From: Fusarium oxysporum f. sp. lycopersici 4287
Lineage: Eukaryota > Ascomycota > Sordariomycetes > Hypocreales > Nectriaceae
DNA length: 25,398 nt
Direction: 5' to 3'
NCBI RefSeq assembly: GCF_000149955.1
Contig: NW_017264860.1
Span: 1-25,398, forward strand
In this document: positions 1 to 7,878 of the stretch, one piece after another
Layout: each line of letters begins with the position of its first letter
How positions within the stretch are numbered: the stretch's first letter is position 1
Notes under the pieces: model-generated
What the model was told of the DNA's origin: nothing
The model's database searches: none
Seen by the model: only the letters and a program-made list of their open reading frames with translations
Translations under genes and position numbers: made by a program

Positions 1-1269
1 AGCTAAATATGAAGATCCGACTATTATTCGTGGCTGGTTTAGGCTTATATAGAATATAATCGCGAAGTATAGTATCTAATCAGATGATATCTGGAACTTT
101 AATAAGACTGGCTTTATAATAGGCCTTATAATGGTCAGAATGGCAGTTACAGGCTTAGAAAGGCAAGGAAGGCCAAAATCAGTGCAGCCTGGAAATCGTA
201 AATAGATTACTGTAATCCAGGCGATTAATACAGAAGGTCAAGCCATCGCGCTATTTATTATTAGTTCAGGCCAATATCACTTTGCTAATTAGTACCGAGA
301 AAGCAACCTCCTGCCTAACTAGGTTATTGCAATAAGCTAAAATAGGTAGATAAATAACAAGCTAGGTCTTAAGTAGCTAAAGCACTTTAATTAATCTATA
401 ACTAAATAATTAAATACTTAGTATTATCTTCTAATCCCTAATAGTTATAAAAGTCACTACTCTATTAACTTTAAGAAATATTACAAGGAGAACAAGATTA
501 TCACGCTTTATATGCCTGCTTATATATCCTACCTACTCTAGCCTCTTAATATTAGGTGCTTTACGGTGCTAAAAGATGCCTATAGTCGAGAAATAGAGCA
601 TCTAATTAGATGCTCTATAACCTATATTTCTAAGACTAAGTTCTTCCTGGCCTTTTATGCCGCTTTTTAGGCTACTTTTATAGAAAAGAATATCTGCGGG
701 GGTTTTAGAGGAGCCGGACTTTATCCTCTTAACCTAGAAGCTCTGATCTTAAAGCTTGATATGCAGCTACAGACTCTAACACCTCCCGAAGAGGCAGCTA
801 AACCTTCCTCTCCCTAGACTTTAAGGACCCTATTAATAGCAATTAAGGCCTAATCTTAATCTGAATACCTTAAAAGACAAATCAGAAGGCATCATAGTAG
901 CTCCCCAGAGTCTATTATTAAAGCCTTAAAGTCAGCAACTAAGGCAATAAAGGCAGTTATATATAAGGTTACCTTATTAAGGGCTAAGCTTTGTAATCTT
1001 CGAGATGCAAATAAGATACTAAGTCGGGCTGCAGGGCAAAAAGGACTAGATTTCAGAAAGGAGGGGCAATAACTATATAGGAAGCATTATAATTAATTAA
1101 TCAGATAGATGTTAATGCGCAGGTAGTGGCAGAATTATCGAGAAGTAGTGGTCGAGGAAGGTCGGTTAGACCGGGCGTTTAATGCTGTAGTATATGCAGT
1201 AAGACTGGGCATAATGTAAGGATATGTTAAGTAGTAATTAAGACCTCTGGGGAAGAGTATATTAAGTAG
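1..1269 (+). pseudogene. E1 transposase remnant (DDE/pogo, zinc-knuckle C terminus)
   Basis: This is a decayed transposase that would catalyse excision and insertion of its element in the nucleus. By alignment with E4 and E5 it keeps the full spacing from about codon 130 to the stop (TAG 1267-1269) but carries many in-frame stops. All three catalytic aspartates of the DD35D triad are now asparagine codons: GAT became AAT in the NFDETG, LILDGH and QPLD motifs, each a G-to-A change. The C-terminal zinc-knuckle region is still traceable near 1180-1225. No function is expected. It has no net indel against the intact-length copies, so the decay is by substitution. Confidence 0.85.
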
Positions 1270-1375
1270 TTTTAATTAATTAGATAGTATATAGTGTTTT
1301 TAAATGAGTTTGAATGTTAAAGGCTAGGAAAAGTGTCCTACTTGCTTATCTGTCTTACTTACTTATTAACTATGT
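1..1375 (+). mobile_element. E1: Fot1/pogo-like DNA transposon, 5' part outside window
   Basis: This is the 3' two thirds of a Fot1/pogo-type cut-and-paste element. The first base aligns with about codon 130 of the transposase of E4 (5443-7097). The right end is a 41 bp terminal repeat at 1335-1375 followed by the target dinucleotide TA (1376-1377). Read inward from the end, this repeat carries two 13-mers, AAGTAAGTAAGAC and AAGCAAGTAGGAC. The sequence is very AT-rich, with many C-to-T and G-to-A changes relative to E4, as expected of repeat-induced point mutation. The left end cannot be seen. Confidence 0.88.
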
Positions 1376-1377
1376 TA

Positions 1378-1511
1378 ATTTAAATAATTAGACTAAGATA
1401 TTAAATAAATAAAATAAATTACTATAAAAGAATCTAATAAATAACTTAAGAATATATTACTAAAGTATTATATTTATAAGAAATTATTTTAAAAGGAATT
1501 AAATACTAAGT
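1378..1511. other. AT-rich spacer between E1 and E2
   Basis: About 130 bp of extremely AT-rich sequence with no gene. The last 20 or so bases before E2 resemble the transposase segment just upstream of the MDV(N/D) codons in sister copies, so at least its right edge is probably part of host copy H. The rest could not be aligned with confidence. Confidence 0.4.
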
Positions 1512-1513
1512 TA

Positions 1514-1554
1514 ACATATATAATAAGCAAGTAGGCCATCCAAGTAAGTGGGCT
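1514..1554 (+). repeat. E2 left terminal inverted repeat
   Basis: This 41 bp repeat matches the reverse complement of 3334-3374 with few mismatches. Structure is 11 bp lead, 13-mer AAGCAAGTAGGCC, 4 bp spacer ATCC, 13-mer AAGTAAGTGGGCT. It is the presumed binding and cleavage site of the transposase. Confidence 0.92.
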
Positions 1555-1620
1555 ACTTCTTATATACCCTTAAGGTAAAAATTAAAATAAAAACACCATA
1601 AGCTATCTAATTAATTAAAA

Positions 1621-3276
1621 CTACTTGCTATACTCTCCTCTAGACGTCTTAATTACTACCTGACAGGTCCTTGCATTATACCCAGTCTTTCTGCATATAC
1701 CACAGCGCCGAACGCCTGGTCGCGCCGACCTTTCTTAACTACTACTTCTCGACGATTCGGCCACTACCTGCGCATCTACATCCGTCTGATCAACTACTTG
1801 CCTTGATTCCCCTGCAGTTATTACCCCTCCTTTCTGTAATCGGGTTCTTTTTGCCCTTCGGCGTCGACTAAGTATCTCATTTGCTTGTTCAAGGTCATTC
1901 ATCCTAGCCTCTACTAAGGCTAGCTTATGCATGACTGTGCTTGTTCCCTTCTCAAAACACTTCACAGCTTGAATAAGTGACTCTGGAGAGCTGCTATGAT
2001 GTCTTCTGATTCGTTTCTGTAAGTAGGCAGATTGAGATTGGACCTTAAGAACTGTCTTTGGGGTCTTTGAAACCCATGGGGTTAAGGGTTCAGCAACCTC
2101 CTCGGAAGGCGTTGGAGTCCGCAGCTTCATATCAAGCTTTGAGATCACCCCTTCCGGGTTAAAAGGAGCAAGCCCAGCTCCTCTAAAACCCCCTTTGATA
2201 TTTTTTTCGGTTATAGTGGCTTGGAAGGCGGCGTGGAAGGCGGGAAAGAACTCAGTTTTCGAAATATAGGTTATAGAGCATCTAATCAGATGCTCTATTT
2301 CTCGACCATATGCCTTCTTTAGTGGCCTAAAGCACCCGATATTAAGAGGCTGAAGTAGATAAGATGCATGAGCCGGAATACAGAGCGTGATGATATTATT
2401 CTCCTGGCAATATTTCTCAAAAGCGACGGAGTGGTGACTTTCGTGGCCATCAAGGATCAGAAGACGATAAGAACCAACTGATCGGTCAGTTGTGCATCGG
2501 TTAAAGTGCTTTAGCCACTCAAGGCCTAGTTCATTATTTGTCCAGCCATTTTGGCTCGTTGCAATAACCCAGCCGTTTAGGAGGGTAGGTTCTTTATGCC
2601 AGTTGGCAAGGTGATATTGGCCCGCTCCAATGATAAACGGCTCGATCGCCCAGCCTTCCGCATTAATCGCTTAAATGACTGTGATGCATTCACGATTCCC
2701 AGGCTGCACTGATTTTGGTCTTCCAAGCCTTTCTGAACCTGTGACGACCATGCCGCTTAAGATAACACCCATCATAAAGCCAGTCTCATCAAAGTTCCAG
2801 ATATCCTCTAATTAGATACCATACTTTGCGATTATATTCTATATAAGCTTAAACCAGTTGCGAATAATAGTTGGATCTTTGTATTTGGCCCTCTGGTAGT
2901 TATATTTACGAAAGAAATACGTCTTAAGCTCTGGTTATTGTTTAACGAAGTTATAAGCCCAGCGCTTGCCGACGGGTGGCGCCTTGCAGTCAGCGAGGAG
3001 AGAATTGGCTATTTCTTTAATAAAAGAATGTCGCGGAGGAAACCCTCGCGAATCTAGGTCGAGAATAAAGTGAACTACTATTTCTTCTTCTAGATTAGAT
3101 AGTCTGCGTGATTTCTGGGTAGTATTGCGTCGTGATTAAATGCCATTCTGGCGGCGATATAAGGTATTGCGAGGAACTTCATATGTATCTGCAGCGCGTC
3201 GGACACTTAGTTTAGGGTTATTTTGAAGGGCCTGAAGGGCAAGAAGGATTCTAGCCTCAGTAGAAGAGTTCGACAT
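1621..3276 (-). pseudogene. E2 transposase (DDE/pogo family), disabled
   Basis: Transposase remnant running from ATG at 3276-3274 to TAG at 1623-1621, exactly 1656 nt (552 codons with stop), the same length as in E3 and E5. Order of domains: N-terminal psq-type and CENP-B-type helix-turn-helix (about residues 10-130), DDE_1 catalytic core, a charged helical segment (about 440-500), and a C-terminal zinc knuckle. The first catalytic aspartate (FDETG, about residue 163) and the second (LILDGHESH, about 276) survive; the third (QPLD, about 312) is N by a G-to-A change. Several in-frame stops interrupt it, and the longest open part is the C-terminal 1735-2148. In the knuckle the usual H is Y. Not functional. 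Confidence 0.9.
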
Positions 3277-3333
3277 GCTTGGTGGTTAAGAAGTATCTGA
3301 TTAGATAGAAACATTGCAAGGTGAGGGATTTTT

Positions 3334-3374
3334 GGCCTACTTACTTGGATGGCCCACTTGCTTATCATATATGT
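3334..3374 (-). repeat. E2 right terminal inverted repeat
   Basis: Partner of 1514-1554. On the minus strand the two 13-mers read AAGCAAGTGGGCC and AAGTAAGTAGGCC. It is followed by TA at 3375-3376. Confidence 0.92.
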
Positions 3375-3376
3375 TA

Positions 3377-3395
3377 GATATTAATATATAAGTAG
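3377..3395 (+). mobile_element. Host copy H fragment between E2 and E3
   Basis: Nineteen bases between the two TA duplications align with the transposase codons for M-D-V-N-x-Q in sister copies (for example around 4987-5005 in E3). Together with 5260-5342 and 7207-7368 they form one continuous stretch of an older transposon copy interrupted by three insertions. Confidence 0.7.
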
Positions 3396-3397
3396 TA

Positions 3398-3438
3398 ACG
3401 TATTTTATAAGCGAGTGAGCCATATAAGCAAGTGAGCC
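3398..3438 (+). repeat. E3 left terminal inverted repeat
   Basis: 41 bp with 11 bp lead, 13-mer AAGCGAGTGAGCC, spacer ATAT, 13-mer AAGCAAGTGAGCC. It matches the reverse complement of 5217-5257 with about three mismatches. Confidence 0.92.
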
Positions 3439-3495
3439 AAAAATCCCTTACCTTACAGTATTACCATTCAATTTAATATTTATCAACAACCCAAT

Positions 3496-5151
3496 ATGTT
3501 ACAGTCCTTATATAAGGCTAGGGTCCTTCTTGCCCTTCAGGCCCTTTAACATAACCCGAAATTAAGTATCCGAAAGGCAGTAACCATATATCAAATTAAT
3601 CGCTGCACCTTAGGTCGCCGCCAGAAGGGAATTCAATTAACATACAATACCACTACAAAGTCACGGAATCTATCTGATCTAGAGGAGCAGATAATAGTTC
3701 AATTCATTCTTAACCTAGATTTGCGAGGATTTCCCCTACGGCGCGATTTTATAGAAAAAATCGCTAATTCTCTACTTGCCGATTGCAATACATTACCAGT
3801 TAGCAAGCTCTGGGTTCATAACTTTATCTAGCGATAACCACAGCTTATAATGCATTGATTTCAGAGATATAACTATCAGAGAGCCAAATGCGAAGATCTG
3901 ACTATTATTTGTGACTGGTTTCGCCTTATAGAGAATACGATTGCAAAATATGGTATCTAATTAGATAATATATAGAATTTTGATAAGACCGGCTTTATAA
4001 TAGGCATGATTGAGCCCGGGATGGTCGCCACAAGCTCAGAAAGGCAAGGGATGCCGAAAAGAGTCTAGCCTGGAAATCGTAAATGGATTACTGCAATTCA
4101 GGCGATTAATACAGAAGGTCAATTAATCCCGCCGTTTATCATTAGTTTAGGCCAATATCATCTTGCCAATTAGTATTAAGAATGCAACCTACCAGGCGAT
4201 TAGGTCATTGCATTAAGCGAAAATGGATAGATAAATAACTAGCTAGGTCTTAACTAGCTTAGGCACTTTAATCGGTTAATAAAGGACTAATTAGTTAGTT
4301 CTTATTGTCTTTTAATCCTTAATAGTTATAAAAGCCACTACTTGGCCGAATTTATAAGATAATATAAGGAGAATAAGATTATTATATTATATATACCTAC
4401 TTATACCTCTTATCTACTTTAGCCTCTTAATATCGGCTACTTTAGACTGCTGAAAAAGGCTTATAGGCAAGAAATAGAGCGTCTAATAAGATACTCTATA
4501 AACCATATCTCTAAGACCGAGTTCTTTCCTGCCTTTTATGCCGCCTACCAAGCTACTATTACAGAAAGTAATATCCAGGGAGGTTTTAGAGGAGCTAGGC
4601 TTGCTCCCCTTAACCCAGAAAATGTCATCTCAAAGCTTAATATACAGTTACAGACCCCGACGCCTCCTATAGAGGTCTCGGCACCTTCGACCCCCTGGGC
4701 TTCAAGGACCCCTAAGACAGTATTAGAGGCCCAATCGCATTCTAAATATCTACAGGCACGGATTATTAATCACAAGAGCAGCTCCCCAGAGTCAATTATC
4801 CAAGCTATTAGGTATTTTAAGAAGGGAAATAGCATTGTTATCTATAAGGTGGCCTTGCTGAAGGATAGGGTTCGACAACTTGAACAAGAGAATCAGACAC
4901 TAGGGCGGCGCCAGAGGGTAAAAAGAACTAGACTACAGAAAGGAGGGCCTTTGACTGTAGAAGAGGCATTACAAGCAATTAATCAGATGGATGTTAATAT
5001 GCAGGCAGCGGCCGAGTCGTCAAGAAGTGGTGGTTGCAGAGGGTCAAAAGGACCGAGGGTTATGCATTGTGGCAAATGCGGCAAGGCCAGGCATAATGCA
5101 AGGACCTGTCAGGAGGAAATCGAGGTCAATATGGAAGAATATAGCGATTAG
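3496..5151 (+). pseudogene. E3 transposase (DDE/pogo family), disabled
   Basis: ATG 3496 to TAG 5149-5151 is exactly 1656 nt, the family length, so no net frameshift. Many in-frame stops lie in the first three quarters. The first catalytic D is kept (FDKTG, with the E of DET changed to K); the second and third are N (GAT to AAT). The last 100 codons (4849-5151) are open. They show a basic helical segment (RQLEQENQTL then RRQRVKRTRLQK) and an intact CCHC zinc knuckle with C-x2-C-x4-H-x4-C spacing, reading CGKCGKARHNARTC. The knuckle is a nucleic-acid-binding module in other proteins; its role in this transposase family is not known to me. Confidence 0.9.
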
Positions 5152-5216
5152 TTTTAATTAATCTGATAGATTGTGATGTTTTTAGGAGTAATCTTATTAT
5201 ATAGGTGATAAAAGGT

Positions 5217-5257
5217 GGCTTACTCGCTTATATGGCTCACTCGCTTATAAAATACAT
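5217..5257 (-). repeat. E3 right terminal inverted repeat
   Basis: Partner of 3398-3438. Minus-strand 13-mers are AAGCGAGTGAGCC and AAGCGAGTAAGCC. It is followed by TA at 5258-5259. Confidence 0.92.
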
Positions 5258-5259
5258 TA

Positions 5260-5342
5260 GCTGAATTATCGAGAAGTAGTATTTAAAGAAGGTTAGCGCA
5301 ACTAGGTAATTAGCATTATAGTATATATAATAAGGCTAGGTA
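5260..5342 (+). mobile_element. Host copy H fragment between E3 and E4
   Basis: Aligns with the transposase C-terminal codons from A-E-S-S-R-S to the zinc knuckle, matching E1 1128-1210 closely. It is the direct continuation of 3377-3395 once E3 is removed. Heavily RIP-mutated; no open reading frame. Confidence 0.85.
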
Positions 5343-5344
5343 TA

Positions 5345-5385
5345 ACGTGCATAATAAGCAAGTGTCCCAGACAAGCGAGTGTCCC
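5345..5385 (+). repeat. E4 left terminal inverted repeat
   Basis: 41 bp: 11 bp lead, 13-mer AAGCAAGTGTCCC, spacer AGAC, 13-mer AAGCGAGTGTCCC. It is nearly identical to the reverse complement of 7164-7204. Confidence 0.94.
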
Positions 5386-5442
5386 AAAAATCCCTCAACC
5401 TACACCATCACTATTCAATTAGATATTTCTTAACCACCAATA

Positions 5443-7097
5443 ATGCCGGAATCTTTAAATGAAGCTAGGATAACTCTTGCCCTTCAGGCCCTTCAGAATG
5501 ACCTAAAACTTATGATCCGATGGGCGGCATCTATCTATACCGTTAACTACTATACCTTAAGTCGCCGTCGGCTTGGCATTCATTTAAAGCGTGAAACTCT
5601 CACAAAGTCACGGTTATTTTCTAATCAGGAAGAACATACGATAGTCTAATACATCCTTGACCTAGATTCGCGAGGATTTCCCTCGCGACTATTATATGTG
5701 GAAGATATCGCGAATTCTTTACGTGCTAACCGCGGCGCGCCACCCGTCGGCAAGCGATGGGCTTATAACTTCGTCAAGCGACAACCAGAGCTAAAGATAC
5801 GTCGATTTCGCAGATATGACTATCAGAGAGCTAAATGCGAAGATCTGAATATTATTCGTGGCTGGTTTCGGCTTGTAGAGAATATAATCGCGAAATATGG
5901 TATCCGATTAGATGATATCTAGAACTTTGATGAGACCGGCTTTATGATAGGCATAATTGAGCCCGGAATAGTCGTCACAGGCTCCTACAGGCAAGGAAGA
6001 CCAAAGTATGTACAGCCTGGAAGCCGCGAATGGATTACTGCAATTAAGGCGATTAATGCCGAAGGTCAATCGATCCCGCCGTTTATCATTAGTGCAGGCA
6101 AAGATCACCTTGCCAATTGGTACCAAGAATGCGACCTCCCTGGCGATTGGGTTATTGCATTAAGCGAAAATGGATGGACTAATAACAACCTGGGTCTAAA
6201 GTGGCTAAAGCACTTTATCGGGCTATAGCTAAACGGACGAATAGTTGCTATCGACTCTTAATCCTTGATGGTCATGAAAGTCACCACTCTATCGAATTCG
6301 AGGGGTATTGCAAGGAGAACAAGATTATTACGCTCTGTATGCCTGCTCATGCCTCTTATTTACTTTAGCCTCTTGATATAGGGTGCTTTAGGCCGCTGAA
6401 AAAGGCCTATAGTCGAGAAATAGAGCATCTAATCAGATGCTTTATAACCCATATTACTAAGACCGAGTTCTTTCCTGCCTTTTATGCCGCCTACCAAGCT
6501 GCTATTACAGAAAGTAATATCATAGGAGGTTTTAGAGGAGCTGGGCTTGTTCCCTTTGACCCAGAAAATGTTATCTCAAAGCTTGATATACAGCTACGGA
6601 CTCCAACGCCTCCCGTCGAGGTCATAATACCATCGACCCCTTGGACTGCAAGGACCCCAAAGACAGTAATAGAGGCCCAATCGCATTCTAAATATCTACA
6701 AGGAAGGATCAGAAATCATAAAAGCAGCTCCCCTGAGTCAATAATTCAAGCCGTTAAGTATTTTGAGAAGTCAACAACTAATCTTATGGATCAGATGGCC
6801 TTACTATATAAAAGGAATCAACAACTTGAACAGCAGAATAAGACAGTAGGGCGGCGCCGGAGGGGGAAAAGTACTATGGTACAGAAAGAAGGGGCTTTAA
6901 CTATAGGGGAAGCATTACAATTAATTGATCAGATGGATGTTGATACGCAGGTTATAGCTGAATCGTCAAGAGGTGGTGGTCGCGAGAGGTCACAAGGACC
7001 GAAGGTTCGGCAGTGTAGTATTTGCGGGAAGACCGGGCGTAATGCAAGAACCTGTCAAGAGGCAATTGAGGTTAATAGGGGATAGTATAGCAATTAA
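5443..7097 (+). pseudogene. E4 transposase (DDE/pogo family), lightly disabled
   Basis: Transposase from ATG 5443 to TAA 7095-7097, 1655 nt, one base short of the family's 1656. Visible: psq-type helix-turn-helix (about residues 10-45), CENP-B/Tc5-type helix-turn-helix (about 60-130), then the DDE core. All three catalytic aspartates are retained (NFDETG about 163, LDGHESH about 276, third about 312, spacing DD35D). Lesions: TAA 5647 (CAA in sister copies), TAG 5920 (TGG), TAG 6226, a 1 bp deletion between about 6226 and 6248 that shifts the frame, TAG 6367 and TAG 6379 around the third aspartate, and an early TAG at 7083. In the C-terminal knuckle the H is R. The stops at 5647 and 5920 are CpA-to-TpA changes on one or the other strand, as in RIP. 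Confidence 0.92.
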
Positions 7098-7163
7098 TTC
7101 TAACTGATCAGATAGATTGTGGTGTTTTTATTACTCTTTTTAAGTCTCAAGGTGTAGATTAGT

Positions 7164-7204
7164 GGGACACTCGCTTGTCTGGGATACTCGCTTATTATGC
7201 ACGT
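7164..7204 (-). repeat. E4 right terminal inverted repeat
   Basis: Partner of 5345-5385. Minus-strand 13-mers are AAGCGAGTATCCC and AAGCGAGTGTCCC. It is followed by TA at 7205-7206. Confidence 0.94.
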
Positions 7205-7206
7205 TA

Positions 7207-7368
7207 ATATAAGTACCTATTAGGTAGTAATTAAGATATCTAGGGAAGAATATAGTAAGTAATTTTACTTAATTAGATAGTTTATAGTTATTTTAAATTG
7301 ATATATAGCTTAAAGGCTAAGAAAAGTGTGATGCATACTTGTCTGCGATGCATACTTATTAACCATGT
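7207..7368 (+). mobile_element. Host copy H 3' end with terminal repeat
   Basis: The last transposase codons (stop TAA 7260-7262), the 3' untranslated part and a 41 bp terminal repeat (7328-7368) of the older copy that received E2, E3 and E4. Its 13-mers, read inward, are AAGTATGCATCGC and AAGTATGCATCAC, a sequence type not shared with any other element here. It is followed by TA at 7369-7370. It aligns with E1 1230-1375 in order and spacing. The 5' end of H was not identified. Confidence 0.85.
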
Positions 7369-7383
7369 TACTATTAAGTAATA

Positions 7384-7820
7384 ACGTACATGATAAGTAT
7401 GCGGCACAGATAAGTATGTGGCACACCCTACTTGTCACCTTAAAGGCGGGTTTTTAAATAATTCTTTAAAATTCAAATTAGACTTAAAATAGCTAAGATT
7501 TTAATAGCTTATATATAAGTCTTAAAACAAGCTATACTAAACTTTCTAGATTTTTAAAGAAATTCTATATAGCTATAAACTTTAAAATCTATTTACACTG
7601 TATATTACACTGTATTTTAAGGTTTTTTATATAAAATAAAATAAGTAAAAATCTTATAAAAATATTCCTTTACTAAGCTAGCTATACTATCGTTAAAAAT
7701 ATTTTTTTTAGACTTTTAGCTATTTTATTTACGAAACAAATTTCTATAGGGTAAGTTATTCCTAGCTGCATAGTATAGTGTGCTACATGCTTGTCTGTGC
7801 CACATGCTTATCGTGTACGT
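7384..7820. mobile_element. MITE-like non-autonomous relative (437 bp)
   Basis: A short element with 41 bp terminal inverted repeats (7384-7424 and 7780-7820) and TA duplications at 7382-7383 and 7821-7822. The ends follow the E-family plan (11+13+4+13), with 13-mers of type AAGYATGYRGCAC. The interior is AT-rich, has no coding potential and does not align with the transposase. It would depend on a transposase supplied in trans; no full-length element in the window has the same 13-mer. Its right 75 bp recur at 14698-14771. Confidence 0.88.
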
Positions 7821-7822
7821 TA

Positions 7823-7878
7823 TACTTATTTATATTCCTAAGCTGCTTAGGCTCTTAAGTAAAAATATTAGCACTATA
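7823..7878. other. Spacer between MITE and E5
   Basis: Short AT-rich spacer, no gene. It contains a small inverted repeat, CCTAAG-CTG-CTTAGG (about 7837-7851). With 7371-7381 it forms the pre-insertion context of the MITE. Confidence 0.4.

Larger units (their letters stand above)
1514..3374 (-). mobile_element. E2: full-length Fot1/pogo-like transposon (1861 bp)
   Basis: A complete element bounded by 41 bp terminal inverted repeats (1514-1554 and 3334-3374) and flanked by the TA target duplication at 1512-1513 and 3375-3376. Each terminal repeat holds two direct 13-mers of type AAGYAAGTRGGCC at a 17 bp period. It encodes one transposase on the minus strand. The right flank continues into host copy H (3377 onward), so E2 is nested in an older relative. 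Mutations are RIP-like but lighter than in E1. Confidence 0.93.
3398..5257 (+). mobile_element. E3: full-length Fot1/pogo-like transposon (1860 bp)
   Basis: A complete element with 41 bp terminal inverted repeats (3398-3438 and 5217-5257), flanked by TA at 3396-3397 and 5258-5259. The two 13-mers in each end are of type AAGCRAGTRAGCC, differing from those of E2 and E4. It carries one plus-strand transposase pseudogene. It is inserted in host copy H; both flanks read as adjoining transposase codons. Confidence 0.93.
5345..7204 (+). mobile_element. E4: full-length Fot1/pogo-like transposon (1860 bp)
   Basis: A complete element with 41 bp terminal inverted repeats (5345-5385 and 7164-7204) and TA duplications at 5343-5344 and 7205-7206. 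The 13-mers are of type AAGCRAGTRTCCC. Of the four clustered copies it has the most readable transposase, suggesting a more recent insertion or fewer rounds of RIP. It interrupts the zinc-knuckle codons of host copy H, at the TA of the stretch corresponding to G-H-N-A. Confidence 0.94.

Noticed and set aside
1671..1871. Plus-strand 66-codon frame and similar short frames opposite transposase pseudogenes (also 5908-6126, 9330-9548, 13679-13891)
   Set aside because: Antisense shadows of transposase codons; no independent support.
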